Positions 1 through 7,415 of a stretch of DNA of 22,216 nucleotides are shown here, in pieces. Source of the DNA: Zhenhengia yiwuensis (GTDB taxonomy: Bacteria > Bacillota > Clostridia > Lachnospirales > Cellulosilyticaceae); contig NZ_JACRSY010000043.1 of the NCBI RefSeq assembly GCF_014384995.1, positions 1 through 22,216 on the forward strand. The letters are read 5' to 3'. Each line of letters starts with the position of its first letter. The first letter of the stretch is position 1. The notes under the pieces were generated by a model. It did not search any database. It saw only the letters and a list, made by a program, of their open reading frames with translations, and had not been told where the DNA came from. The position numbers were made by a program, and so were the translations under genes.

Positions 1-1
1 T

Positions 2-127
2 TTTCATAGTTCTCTAAAACGTGAAACACTCTATAGCTATAATATAGCCAATCTAAAGGAATATATATCATTAGTTGAGAAGTGGTTAGAAAAATATAAT
101 AATGTTCGTTTAAGACTAACATCATAA
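2..127 (+). CDS. Transposase C-terminal fragment (IS3-like DDE integrase core), 5' end outside window
   Basis: An open frame runs from the window edge to a TAA at 125-127 and encodes 41 residues. They begin FHSSLKRETLYSY and later contain WLEKYNN. The phrase F-H-S-S-L-K-R-E followed by a Tyr/Trp-rich helix and a Y-N-x-x-R end is typical of the last part of the rve/DDE integrase domain of IS3-family OrfB transposases, where the Glu of KRE-type motifs lies near the third catalytic acid. The usual H-x-x-L-G-Y ending is missing, so the copy may be divergent or truncated. Hairpins follow immediately. The family call rests on one short motif; another DDE family is possible. Whether the upstream part is intact cannot be seen. 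Confidence 0.55.
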   Translation, partial: FHSSLKRETLYSYNIANLKEYISLVEKWLEKYNNVRLRLTS

Positions 128-130
128 AAA

Positions 131-183
131 TAGACACGGTCTTTTTTACCGTGTCTACTAAAAAGGTAGCATCATCCTTTTTA
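131..183. terminator. Two adjacent hairpins at the end of the transposase remnant
   Basis: A perfect 10-bp stem TAGACACGGT / ACCGTGTCTA (131-140 and 148-157) encloses a 7-nt T-rich loop. It is preceded by an A run, so it reads as an intrinsic terminator best on the minus strand, shielding the IS from outside transcription or ending minus-strand transcripts. A second perfect 8-bp stem, TAAAAAGG / CCTTTTTA (159-166 and 176-183), follows with a 9-nt loop and is a possible plus-strand terminator. The right boundary of the insertion element is probably in or just after this region, but no terminal inverted repeat can be verified because the left end lies outside. Confidence 0.5.
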
Positions 184-296
184 TGATAAAATGAAAGTTT
201 TTTTAATATTTAATTCATATTTAATGATATAGTATAAAAAATTACCGTATTTATATTTATGAATCCACAAAGATGTGAAAAACAATTCAATCACTC

Positions 297-327
297 TTGC
301 AATTTTTCAATAATATGTTAATATACT
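297..327 (+). promoter_or_regulatory. Candidate sigma-A promoter for glutamate dehydrogenase gene
   Basis: TTGCAA at 297-302 is followed after 16 nt by TAATAT (319-324) with a TG dinucleotide at 316-317, an extended -10 arrangement. An overlapping alternative -10 is TATACT at 322-327 with a 19-nt spacer. This leaves a leader of about 50 nt before the gene. The rest of 184-384 is AT-rich and shows no gene. The match is moderate only. Confidence 0.35.
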
Positions 328-384
328 AGTATAAAATTATAAGATATTTGAAGTTTAAATCTACATATTATAAGGAGGCGCATT

Positions 385-1734
385 ATGGCATTTTGTACCA
401 AATATATGGAAAATCTTATGCAACGTGTAGTAGCAAATCATCCAGCAGAACCTGAATTTCATCAAGCAGTGAAAGAGGTTTTATTATGTATGGAACCTGT
501 AGCACAAAAAAATCCTAAATTTGTAGATGCAGGTATTTTTGAACGTATTGTAGAGCCAGAAAGAATTATTATATTTAGAGTTTCATGGGTAGATGATACA
601 GGAAAAGTTCAAGTCAATAGAGGTTTTAGAGTACAATTTAATAGTGCTATTGGACCTTATAAAGGGGGTCTACGTTTCCATCCTTCAGTTAATTTAGGGG
701 TTATTAAATTTTTAGGATTTGAACAGATTTTTAAGAACTCCTTAACAGGTTTACCTATGGGTGGTGGTAAAGGTGGTAGTGACTTTGATCCTAAAGGTAA
801 ATCGGATAATGAGATTATGCGTTTTTGCCAAAGCTTTATGACAGAACTCGCTAAACATATTGGACAAGATACAGATGTACCAGCTGGAGATATTGGTGTA
901 GGTGCACGTGAAATCGGGTATATGTATGGTCAGTACAAACGTTTAAGGAATGAGTTTACAGGAGTATTAACAGGAAAAGGCCTAACTTATGGTGGTTCTC
1001 TTGTAAGAAAAGAAGCAACAGGCTATGGTTGTTGTTACTTTACAGCTGAAATGCTTAAAACAAGAAATGACTCCTTTGAAAATAAAACGGTTGTTATTTC
1101 AGGTTCTGGAAATGTAGCTATTTATGCTGCTGAAAAAGCTATGGCACTGGGGGCTAAAGTTGTAGCTATGAGTGATTCAAATGGTTATATTCATGATCCA
1201 GAAGGTATCGATATTGATTTAATGAAACAAATTAAAGAAGTAGATAGAAAACGTATTTATGAATATGTAAAAGTTAGAACAGCCGCAACTTATACAGAAG
1301 GTTGCAGAGGTATTTGGCAAATTCCTTGTGATATTGCATTGCCTTGTGCAACACAAAATGAATTACATGGGGAAGATGCTAAGGTGCTTATTGAAAATGG
1401 TATTAAAGCTGTTGCAGAAGGGGCCAATATGCCATGTACACCTGAAGCAGTTGATTTATTCTTATCACATAAAATACTCTTTGGACCAGGTAAAGCAGCC
1501 AATGCAGGTGGGGTTGCAACTTCTGGGTTAGAAATGTCTCAAAACAGCATGCGTTATAACTGGTCATTTGAAGAAGTAGATGCAAAACTTCAGGATATTA
1601 TGAAAGACATTCATGCAAGTGCACGTAGAGCGGCTACAGAATATGGGGATGCAGATAATTATGTATTAGGTGCCAATATAGCAGGTTTCTTAAAAGTAGC
1701 AGATGCTATGTATATGCAAGGCGTTGCTTATTAA
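385..1734 (+). CDS. gdhA: Glutamate dehydrogenase, hexameric family, probably NADP-specific
   Basis: 449 residues, the normal length of the hexameric bacterial family. It catalyses reductive amination of 2-oxoglutarate with ammonia to glutamate in the cytoplasm. Substrate-site residues are visible in order: K93 in PYKGGLRFH, K117, catalytic K129 in GGGKGG and D169 in PAGDIGVG. The Rossmann loop is SGSGNVA (239-245), and the end of the second nucleotide-binding strand reads M-S-D-S-N-G. S-D-S there, and serine rather than phenylalanine in the glycine loop, resemble E. coli NADP-GdhA and differ from the NAD-specific enzyme of Clostridium symbiosum. NADP use is therefore inferred, and the adjacent NADPH-producing NfnAB genes agree with it. 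The ATG is set by AAGGAGG at 372-378. A strong terminator follows, so it is monocistronic. Confidence 0.95.
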   Translation: MAFCTKYMENLMQRVVANHPAEPEFHQAVKEVLLCMEPVAQKNPKFVDAGIFERIVEPERIIIFRVSWVDDTGKVQVNRGFRVQFNSAIGPYKGGLRFHPSVNLGVIKFLGFEQIFKNSLTGLPMGGGKGGSDFDPKGKSDNEIMRFCQSFMTELAKHIGQDTDVPAGDIGVGAREIGYMYGQYKRLRNEFTGVLTGKGLTYGGSLVRKEATGYGCCYFTAEMLKTRNDSFENKTVVISGSGNVAIYAAEKAMALGAKVVAMSDSNGYIHDPEGIDIDLMKQIKEVDRKRIYEYVKVRTAATYTEGCRGIWQIPCDIALPCATQNELHGEDAKVLIENGIKAVAEGANMPCTPEAVDLFLSHKILFGPGKAANAGGVATSGLEMSQNSMRYNWSFEEVDAKLQDIMKDIHASARRAATEYGDADNYVLGANIAGFLKVADAMYMQGVAY

Positions 1735-1735
1735 T

Positions 1736-1769
1736 AAAAACTCCCTATAAGGGAGTTTTTATTTTTTTT
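1736..1769 (+). terminator. Rho-independent terminator of gdhA
   Basis: Perfect 11-bp stem AAAAACTCCCT (1736-1746) and AGGGAGTTTTT (1750-1760) with an ATA loop, followed by a run of eight T at 1762-1769. It begins directly after the stop codon of the dehydrogenase gene and separates it from nfnA. Confidence 0.93.
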
Positions 1770-1798
1770 AGAATTTTATCTATGCATTATAAATTTAT

Positions 1799-1809
1799 TA
1801 TAATATAAT
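1799..1809 (+). promoter_or_regulatory. Candidate -10 region for nfnAB
   Basis: Two overlapping perfect TATAAT boxes (1799-1804 and 1804-1809) lie about 95 nt before nfnA. No good -35 hexamer sits 16-18 nt upstream; the best sequences there are T-rich. Position between the gdhA terminator and nfnA supports a promoter, but the weak -35 leaves it uncertain. Confidence 0.35.
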
Positions 1810-1903
1810 GTTTTATGCGAACATATAGAAGTAAGGGAGAAAGTATATAGATTTAAATGTTAAAGTCGATATAAGAATACTACAGGTTGTATAGGAGGCT
1901 ATC

Positions 1904-2743
1904 GTGTATAAAATAGTAGCAAAACAAAAACTTAATCATTTAGTAGAAAAAATGGTCATTCATGCACCGTTTGTAGCACGTAAGTGCATGCCAGGACAAT
2001 TTATCATTTTATGTGTAGAAGAAGGGGATGAACGTATTCCGTTAACTATTCAGGATTATGATAGAGAAAAAGAAACTGTATCTATTATCTATCAGATTGT
2101 AGGTTATTCTACTCAGAAATTAGCTCAAAAAGAAGTTGGTGACACCCTTGCACATTTTGCAGGGCCATTAGGTGTGGCATCTGTATTACATAATTCAAAA
2201 CGTCGCGTACTTGGCATAGGTGGAGGTGTAGGTGCAGCACCACTTTATCCTCAGATTAAAGAGTTACAAGCTCAAGGTGTAAGTTGTGATGTTATTCTAG
2301 GTGGACGAGATAAAGATTATGTTATTTTACAAGATGAGTTTAAAGCAGTAAGTAACGAATTATTCTTTGCTACAGACGATGGTTCACTTGGAACAAAAGG
2401 ATTTGTAACAACTGTCCTCAACGAATTACTTGCTAAAGGACGTCAGTATGATGAAGTCATTGCAATTGGTCCACTTCCAATGATGAAGGCTGTTGTAAGT
2501 GTGACGAAACCTTTAAATATACCAACTATGGTATCTATGAATCCTATTATGATCGATGGAACAGGTATGTGTGGGGGATGCCGTGTCACTGTAGGTGGAC
2601 AAACAAAATTTGCTTGTGTAGATGGACCTGACTTTGATGGATTTGAAGTAGATTTTGATGAGGCCATGAGAAGACAATCTATGTATAAGAAACAAGAACA
2701 ACATATTTGCAACCTTAAACTTGGGGGTGGAACAAATGCCTAA
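1904..2743 (+). CDS. nfnA: NADH-dependent reduced ferredoxin:NADP+ oxidoreductase, small subunit (NfnA)
   Basis: 279 residues of the dihydroorotate dehydrogenase electron-transfer/ferredoxin-NADP reductase type. With NfnB it couples NADH and reduced ferredoxin oxidation to NADP+ reduction by flavin-based electron bifurcation. The N-terminal FAD barrel carries R-I-P-L-T-I (about residues 44-49). The NAD-binding part has GIGGGVGAAP. The C-terminal 2Fe-2S cluster site is D218-x4-C223-x2-C226-x11-C238, the pattern known from Thermotoga NfnA, where Asp replaces one Cys ligand. Translation starts at a GTG set by AGGAGG at 1893-1898, 5 nt upstream. The gene overlaps nfnB by 8 nt, indicating translational coupling. 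Older databases call such proteins sulfide dehydrogenase or glutamate synthase-associated subunit; the paired architecture favours Nfn. Confidence 0.88.
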   Translation: MYKIVAKQKLNHLVEKMVIHAPFVARKCMPGQFIILCVEEGDERIPLTIQDYDREKETVSIIYQIVGYSTQKLAQKEVGDTLAHFAGPLGVASVLHNSKRRVLGIGGGVGAAPLYPQIKELQAQGVSCDVILGGRDKDYVILQDEFKAVSNELFFATDDGSLGTKGFVTTVLNELLAKGRQYDEVIAIGPLPMMKAVVSVTKPLNIPTMVSMNPIMIDGTGMCGGCRVTVGGQTKFACVDGPDFDGFEVDFDEAMRRQSMYKKQEQHICNLKLGGGTNA

Positions 2744-4121
2744 TATGCGATTAGATAAAGTAAAAATGCCTGAACAGGCACCAGATATTCGTAATAAAAA
2801 TTTTGAAGAAGTGGCTCGAGGCTATACGGAAGATATGGCTATAGAAGAGGCAACAAGATGCTTACATTGTAAACAACGCTTCTGTGTTGCTGGATGCCCT
2901 GTTAATGTGCCTATTCCTGAGTTTATAGAAGAAGTGGCGAAGGGAGATTTTGAAAAAGCTTATGAAGTCATTACTTCTGAAAATGCGCTTCCTGCTATAT
3001 GTGGACGTGTGTGTCCACAGGAAAATCAATGTGAGGGTAAATGTATTCGTGGCAAAAAAGGAGAATCTGTTGCTATTGGACGACTTGAGCGTTTTGTAGC
3101 AGATTATGTTATGAACCATACAGATATAACAATAGAAAAAGCAGGGTCTAATGGGATTAAAGTAGCTGTTGTAGGAGCAGGACCAGCAGGATTAACTTGT
3201 GCAGGTGAACTTGCAAAGATGGGCTATGAAGTTACTTTATTTGAAGCATTGCATGAAGTTGGTGGTGTACTTGTTTATGGTATTCCAGAGTTTAGATTAC
3301 CTAAAGAACTTGTGGCAAAAGAAGTCCAAAAAATTGTAGACTTAGGCGTACGAATTGAAAAAAATGTTATTATTGGAAAAAGCATTACTATTGATGAACT
3401 AATAGAGGAAGGATATAGTGCTATATTCGTAGGGAGTGGCGCAGGACTTCCAAACTTTATGCATATAGAAGGTGAAAACTTAAATGGTGTTTATTCTGCC
3501 AATGAGTTTTTAACACGTTCTAATTTAATGAAAGCCTATGATTTTCCAAATCATCCAACACCTATTTTTGTAGGTAGTAAAGTGGCAGTAGTAGGTGGTG
3601 GAAACGTAGCTATGGATGCCGCACGTACAGCTAAACGTTTAGGTGCTGATGAGGTTTATATTATTTATAGACGTGGAGAAGAAGAGCTTCCTGCAAGACG
3701 TGAGGAAATTCATCATGCTAAAGAAGAAGGAATTATTTTTAAGCTACTTTGTAATCCAGTTAAGATCCATGGCAAAGAAGGTAGGGTAAGTCATATTGAA
3801 TGTGTCAATATGGAACTTGGTGAGCCAGATGCATCTGGAAGAAGAAGACCTGTTGTACAAGAAGGTAGTGAACACCTTCTTGATATGGATACAGTTATTA
3901 TTGCCATTGGACAAAGTCCAAATCCACTTATTCGTAGTACAACACCTGGACTTGATGTACAAAAATGGGGTGGCATTATCGTTAATGAAGAAACAATGGA
4001 GACAAGTAAAGAGAATGTTTATGCAGGTGGAGATGTTGTAACGGGTGCTGCAACAGTTATTCTTGCTATGGGAGCCGGTAAAAAAGCAGCTCATGCTATT
4101 CATGAAAAATTAAAAAAATAA
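2736..4121 (+). CDS. nfnB: NADH-dependent reduced ferredoxin:NADP+ oxidoreductase, large subunit (NfnB)
   Basis: 461 residues from the ATG at 2736. A longer reading from TTG at 2721 is possible, but GGGGGTGG at 2723-2730 is well placed as the ribosome binding site for 2736. The protein belongs to the glutamate synthase beta-subunit-like family. It has an N-terminal 4Fe-4S domain with C42, C45, C50, C54 and C89, C93, C99, C103, an FAD loop GAGPAG (147-152), an NADPH loop GGGNVA (287-292) followed by RRGEEELPARREE, and a C-terminal GGDVVTGAAT flavin motif. No glutamate synthase alpha subunit is adjacent; the neighbour is nfnA, so the NADPH-forming bifurcating complex is the best call. No terminator is visible after its stop, so read-through into the lipoprotein gene is possible. 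Confidence 0.88.
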   Translation: MPNMRLDKVKMPEQAPDIRNKNFEEVARGYTEDMAIEEATRCLHCKQRFCVAGCPVNVPIPEFIEEVAKGDFEKAYEVITSENALPAICGRVCPQENQCEGKCIRGKKGESVAIGRLERFVADYVMNHTDITIEKAGSNGIKVAVVGAGPAGLTCAGELAKMGYEVTLFEALHEVGGVLVYGIPEFRLPKELVAKEVQKIVDLGVRIEKNVIIGKSITIDELIEEGYSAIFVGSGAGLPNFMHIEGENLNGVYSANEFLTRSNLMKAYDFPNHPTPIFVGSKVAVVGGGNVAMDAARTAKRLGADEVYIIYRRGEEELPARREEIHHAKEEGIIFKLLCNPVKIHGKEGRVSHIECVNMELGEPDASGRRRPVVQEGSEHLLDMDTVIIAIGQSPNPLIRSTTPGLDVQKWGGIIVNEETMETSKENVYAGGDVVTGAATVILAMGAGKKAAHAIHEKLKK

Positions 4122-4144
4122 CTTGTTTGAACAGGGAGTATAAA

Positions 4145-4205
4145 ATATTGCACTTTGCTTATACTAAACTCATAACATTTAAACAGCAAAGGAGTAATGC
4201 AATAT
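4145..4205 (+). promoter_or_regulatory. Inverted repeat covering ribosome binding site and start codon of the lipoprotein gene
   Basis: The left arm 4145-4159 is complementary to two right segments: ATATTGCA (4145-4152) pairs with TGCAATAT (4198-4205) and CTTTGCT (4153-4159) with AGCAAAG (4185-4191). This leaves a 6-nt bulge GAGTAA and a 25-nt loop. The right arm contains most of the AAAGGAG ribosome binding site (4188-4194) and the A and T of the ATG (4204-4206). If the mRNA starts upstream of 4145, for example by read-through from nfnB, the start would be hidden. A weak promoter TTGCAC-N17-CATAAC (4148-4176) would instead give an mRNA lacking the left arm. The repeat is seen; the regulatory role is inferred. 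Confidence 0.55.
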
Positions 4206-4452
4206 GAAAAAAGCATTGATGTTAATGTTAGCAGTAGTAGGAATTTTATCATTTGTAGGTTGTGCAGCAGGTTACGATTCTACAACTGGTTATGATGGTT
4301 ATGGCTATGGTAACGGTTATGGTTATAATGGTTACTATGATGGCTATGGCACAGGTTATAACAATGGTTACGGTATGGGAACATATAACAATGGTACTAC
4401 AGGTTATGGTTCAAATACTAATACAACACCAATTGCTACACCTAACTATTAA
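4204..4452 (+). CDS. Small Gly/Tyr-rich lipoprotein, function unknown
   Basis: 82 residues. A lysine-rich start, a hydrophobic stretch (about 5-18) and FVGC ending at C20 form a lipoprotein signal peptide, so the mature part of about 62 residues should be lipid-anchored on the outer face of the membrane. From about residue 23 to 70 the sequence is low complexity, built of G-Y, Y-G-x-G-Y and N-G-Y units with Asn and Asp. The last ten residues are Thr/Pro/Asn-rich. No domain is recognised. Frame choice is supported by the signal peptide, the AAAGGAG ribosome binding site at 4188-4194 and a terminator right after the stop. Similar Gly/Tyr-rich tails occur in structural or adhesive proteins, but that is only an analogy. 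Confidence 0.82.
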   Translation: MKKALMLMLAVVGILSFVGCAAGYDSTTGYDGYGYGNGYGYNGYYDGYGTGYNNGYGMGTYNNGTTGYGSNTNTTPIATPNY

Positions 4453-4460
4453 TTAAATCT

Positions 4461-4498
4461 AAACAAAAAAGCACTGCTAAAGCAGTGCTTTTTTGTTT
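4461..4498. terminator. Bidirectional terminator between lipoprotein gene and membrane protein gene
   Basis: GCACTGCT (4471-4478) and AGCAGTGC (4481-4488) form a GC-rich stem, extended by AAACAAAAAA (4461-4470) pairing with TTTTTTGTTT (4489-4498). Symmetry gives a T run on both strands. The minus-strand gene ends at its edge (stop at 4498-4500), so it serves both convergent genes. Confidence 0.92.
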
Positions 4499-4866
4499 TA
4501 AGCAGAAATGAATACTGTAAGCAAGATCATAATAGCTGTAATGCCAATGGCTAGACGATTTATAATCTGTGTATAACGTATAATACTTATAGACCATTTT
4601 TTTCTTTTAAGAAGAAGATAGCTCATTATAATACTTATAACACTTAATAAAAGCCCTGTATAACCAAGTGGAATTTGAAGGGCTATCCACTGATCTACAA
4701 ATAAGTACATCATCAAAATAAGTATATCTAAAGTTAAAGAAACAGTACTAAAGTGCCAGGGTTCAAGAACATGATTTTGAGGCTTTTCCCATTCGTAATG
4801 TACTTTCTTTTTCTTAGGAAGTGTTTCCTTTACAACATCAAATGAAACATGTTTTTTCTCTTCCAT
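4498..4866 (-). CDS. Small membrane protein with three predicted transmembrane helices, unknown function
   Basis: 122 residues from the ATG at 4864-4866, chosen because a GAGG ribosome binding site lies 5 nt upstream on the minus strand; an upstream in-frame start (4935) would begin inside the -35 element of the predicted promoter. The N-terminal 40 residues are charged (KKKK near 18-21) and probably cytoplasmic. Hydrophobic segments lie at about 41-57, 66-86 and 102-121, with a KRKK loop at 87-90 between the second and third. The layout resembles the DUF6142-type small membrane proteins of clostridia, but I cannot confirm the family. It converges on the lipoprotein gene and diverges from the radical SAM gene. 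Confidence 0.72.
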   Translation of the reverse strand: MEEKKHVSFDVVKETLPKKKKVHYEWEKPQNHVLEPWHFSTVSLTLDILILMMYLFVDQWIALQIPLGYTGLLLSVISIIMSYLLLKRKKWSISIIRYTQIINRLAIGITAIMILLTVFISA

Positions 4867-4905
4867 TCTATCCTCAGCTCTCTTTTTTGATAAATTGTAT
4901 AAAAT

Positions 4906-4935
4906 AGTATAACAAATTTGAGTCGCTTTTTGCAA
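4906..4935 (-). promoter_or_regulatory. Promoter of the small membrane protein gene
   Basis: On the minus strand TTGCAA (4930-4935) is followed after 18 nt by TATACT (4906-4911). The predicted start lies about 33 nt before the chosen ATG. The -35 hexamer is its own reverse complement and is shared with the divergent promoter. Confidence 0.6.
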
Positions 4936-4955
4936 GCTTTAAAACGTGATATAAT
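4930..4955 (+). promoter_or_regulatory. Extended -10 promoter of the radical SAM/nth operon
   Basis: A perfect extended -10, TGATATAAT at 4947-4955, lies about 36 nt before the GTG start. The -35 is either TTGCAA (4930-4935, short 14-nt spacer) or TTTTTG (4927-4932, 17-nt spacer). An extended -10 tolerates a weak -35. Confidence 0.65.
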
Positions 4956-4990
4956 AAAGTTAACGTTACAAAGGAAGGGAATTATACATT

Positions 4991-6709
4991 GTGAAAATAC
5001 TACTTGTATCATTTAATGCTAAATATATTCATTCATCATTAGCATTAAGATTAATTGAAGGTTACTGCAGTGACTATAAAGAACATTTAGAGGTATTAGA
5101 ACTTACTATCAATCATGAAATGCATGAAATTATTAAACAGCTCTACAATAAACAACCAGATGTATTAGGATTATCTTGCTATATTTGGAATATGGATTTA
5201 ATTGAAGAACTACTACCTATTTTAACAAAAGTCTTACCAAATACAAAAATTGTACTAGGTGGTCCTGAAGTTTCTTATAATAGTGAAGCTTTATTTGAAA
5301 GATTGCCTATTGACTTAGTCATTGAAAATGAAGGTGAAGAAACTTGGTATGAGTACCTTAAGCATCTTATTGATGGAGATATAGTACTGGAAGAGATTAA
5401 AGGTATTGTGTATCGTAACGAAAAGGGAGAAGTAGTGCGTAATCAAGCAAGGGCTCTTATGGACCTTGCTAATTTACCTTTTGTTTATGATGATCTTTCA
5501 GGACTTGAACATAAAATTATTTATTATGAGGCATCTAGAGGATGTCCATTTAACTGCCAGTACTGCCTATCCTCTATAGAAAAAGGGGTACGTTTTATGC
5601 CTCTTGAACGTGTGTTAAACGAACTTCAGTATTTCCTTGATCAAAGAGTTAAGCAAATTAAGTTTGTAGACCGTACATTTAATACACGTAAGGCCTTTGC
5701 ACGCGCAATCTGGCAGTATGTTATTGAACATGACAATGGTTATACCAACTTCCATTTTGAAATAGCAGCTGAACTATTAGATGATGCATGTTTAGAAGTA
5801 TTAAAAGATGCAAGACCTGGTCTTATCCAGTTTGAAATTGGTGTACAGTCTACTAATATGGATGTTTTAACGGTTATTGACCGTAAAATGCCATTTGAAG
5901 ATATTAAAGAAATTGCTCTTAAAATCAAGGCTCTTGGCAATATTCATCAGCATCTTGACCTTATTGCAGGTCTTCCTTATGAAGATTATGCTTTATTTAG
6001 ACATTCATTTAATGATGTTATTTCACTTAGACCCGAACAATTCCAACTTGGTTTCTTAAAACTTCTTAAAGGTTCAGGACTAAGAAAAAATGCAGAAAAA
6101 TATGGTATTGTCTACAGCCCTAAAGCGCCATATGAAGTACTTTATACAAATGAACTAAGTTTTAAAGAATTACTTATATTGCATGGAATAGAGGAAATGG
6201 TGGAAAGATATTATAATAGTGAGCGTTTCAAACATACTTTAGAATATCTCTATACTTTATTTAATTCACCATTTGATTTTTACGAAGCATTAGCACATTA
6301 TTGGGAAGCTAATGATTATGATAAGATTCCACATAAGAAAGCAGCGTATTATACCTTACTGGTACCATTTGCAAAAGATATAGAAGGTGTTAATCTAGAT
6401 CTTCTTAAAGAGCTGATTCGTTTTGATTGGTACCTGCATGAAATGGTAAAAGAAGTACCTGAAGAACTTATGACCCTTGATCAAGCACCCTATAGAGAAC
6501 AAGCTAACGCTATTATTCGAGATGATGAATATATGATTGAACACCTTGGGGTGAGTGCAAACTGGACTTCAAGACAACGTTTAAGACGTATGCACATGGA
6601 ATGGTTCAGCTATAATGTATATAAAAATAATGCTAAATTAGAGGAGCCTAGTCCAGTACTCTTTGATTATACAGAACAGAAAACTCATTTTAGACCTATT
6701 AAGCTATAA
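4991..6709 (+). CDS. B12-binding domain radical SAM protein with C-terminal DUF4080-type region
   Basis: 572 residues. The N-terminal 140 or so residues form a cobalamin-binding-type Rossmann domain (MKILLVSFNAKYIHSSLAL, then VLGGPEVS and ENEGEETW). The canonical D-x-H-x-x-G cobalamin ligand motif is replaced by N-A-K-Y-I-H, as is common in this subfamily. The radical SAM core follows with C185-x3-C189-x2-C192 for the 4Fe-4S cluster that cleaves S-adenosylmethionine. The C-terminal third matches my memory of the DUF4080 tail found in clostridial and Bacteroides proteins. The substrate is unknown. It starts at GTG, with GGAAGGGA at 4973-4980. nth follows 10 nt later with its ribosome binding site across the stop codon, so the two are co-transcribed; that does not prove a shared role. 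Confidence 0.88.
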   Translation: MKILLVSFNAKYIHSSLALRLIEGYCSDYKEHLEVLELTINHEMHEIIKQLYNKQPDVLGLSCYIWNMDLIEELLPILTKVLPNTKIVLGGPEVSYNSEALFERLPIDLVIENEGEETWYEYLKHLIDGDIVLEEIKGIVYRNEKGEVVRNQARALMDLANLPFVYDDLSGLEHKIIYYEASRGCPFNCQYCLSSIEKGVRFMPLERVLNELQYFLDQRVKQIKFVDRTFNTRKAFARAIWQYVIEHDNGYTNFHFEIAAELLDDACLEVLKDARPGLIQFEIGVQSTNMDVLTVIDRKMPFEDIKEIALKIKALGNIHQHLDLIAGLPYEDYALFRHSFNDVISLRPEQFQLGFLKLLKGSGLRKNAEKYGIVYSPKAPYEVLYTNELSFKELLILHGIEEMVERYYNSERFKHTLEYLYTLFNSPFDFYEALAHYWEANDYDKIPHKKAAYYTLLVPFAKDIEGVNLDLLKELIRFDWYLHEMVKEVPEELMTLDQAPYREQANAIIRDDEYMIEHLGVSANWTSRQRLRRMHMEWFSYNVYKNNAKLEEPSPVLFDYTEQKTHFRPIKL

Positions 6710-6719
6710 GGAGTAGCCT

Positions 6720-7412
6720 ATGACAGAAAAAAAACGTATACAAGCTATACTTGATATATTAGATAAGTATTATGAGAAAGATGTAAAATGTTACTTAGAC
6801 CATGAAAATCCTCTGCAATTACTTATTGCGACTATTTTAAGTGCACAGTGTACAGATGATAGAGTCAATATTGTAACAAAGGATTTATTCGCTAAATATA
6901 AATCAGCCCAAGACTTTGCTATGGCTAATTTAAAAGAGCTTGAGCAAGATGTAAAAAGTACAGGGTTTTATAAAAATAAGGCTAAAAATATTAAAACTTG
7001 TGCAACGACTATTTATGAACAATATGGTGGTGAAGTGCCACAAGACCTTGATGCACTTACTGAACTTGCAGGAGTGGGGCGTAAGACAGCTAATGTTGTG
7101 AGGGGTAATATCTTTAAGATTCCAAGTGTGGTGGTCGATACCCATGTTAAGCGTATCTCTATTAGATGGGGAATAACTTTATGTACAGATCCTGTAGCTA
7201 TTGAAATGGATCTTATGAAGAAGCTTCCTAAAGAGCATTGGATTCGTTATAATACGCAAGTTATTGCTCATGGACGAGCCATTTGTACAGCCAGAGCACC
7301 TAAATGTATGGATTGTATGTTTCTAGCTCTTTGTCCATATGGACTTAGTAAAAGAATGGATGACTTGACAGAGGAAGCTAAAGAAGCATTAGAGAAGGGG
7401 CATATGTATTAA
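6720..7412 (+). CDS. nth: Endonuclease III (DNA glycosylase/AP lyase)
   Basis: 230 residues. Bifunctional base-excision repair enzyme that removes oxidised pyrimidines and cleaves the abasic site. The helix-hairpin-helix LAGVGRKTANVV (116-127) includes the catalytic lysine K122; the catalytic aspartate is D140 in VVVDTHVKR. The 4Fe-4S loop is C189-x6-C196-x2-C199-x5-C205, exactly the family pattern. Length is slightly above the usual 210-220 owing to an acidic C-terminal tail. The ATG is set by AAGGAG at 6708-6713, which overlaps the stop of the upstream gene. Confidence 0.96.
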   Translation: MTEKKRIQAILDILDKYYEKDVKCYLDHENPLQLLIATILSAQCTDDRVNIVTKDLFAKYKSAQDFAMANLKELEQDVKSTGFYKNKAKNIKTCATTIYEQYGGEVPQDLDALTELAGVGRKTANVVRGNIFKIPSVVVDTHVKRISIRWGITLCTDPVAIEMDLMKKLPKEHWIRYNTQVIAHGRAICTARAPKCMDCMFLALCPYGLSKRMDDLTEEAKEALEKGHMY

Positions 7413-7415
7413 ATG

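Noticed and set aside
3744..4103. 119-codon minus-strand frame opposite nfnB
   Set aside because: Antisense shadow of a well-supported gene, with Cys/Asn/Ser-rich nonsense composition and no ribosome binding site.
2736..4121. Glutamate synthase small subunit
   Set aside because: No large glutamate synthase subunit is adjacent, and the overlapping partner gene is NfnA-type with the D-C-C-C cluster motif.
4262..4456. 64-codon frame inside the lipoprotein gene, Met/Val-rich
   Set aside because: It is a shadow of the G-Y repeat codons in another frame; the lipoprotein frame has signal peptide and ribosome binding site.
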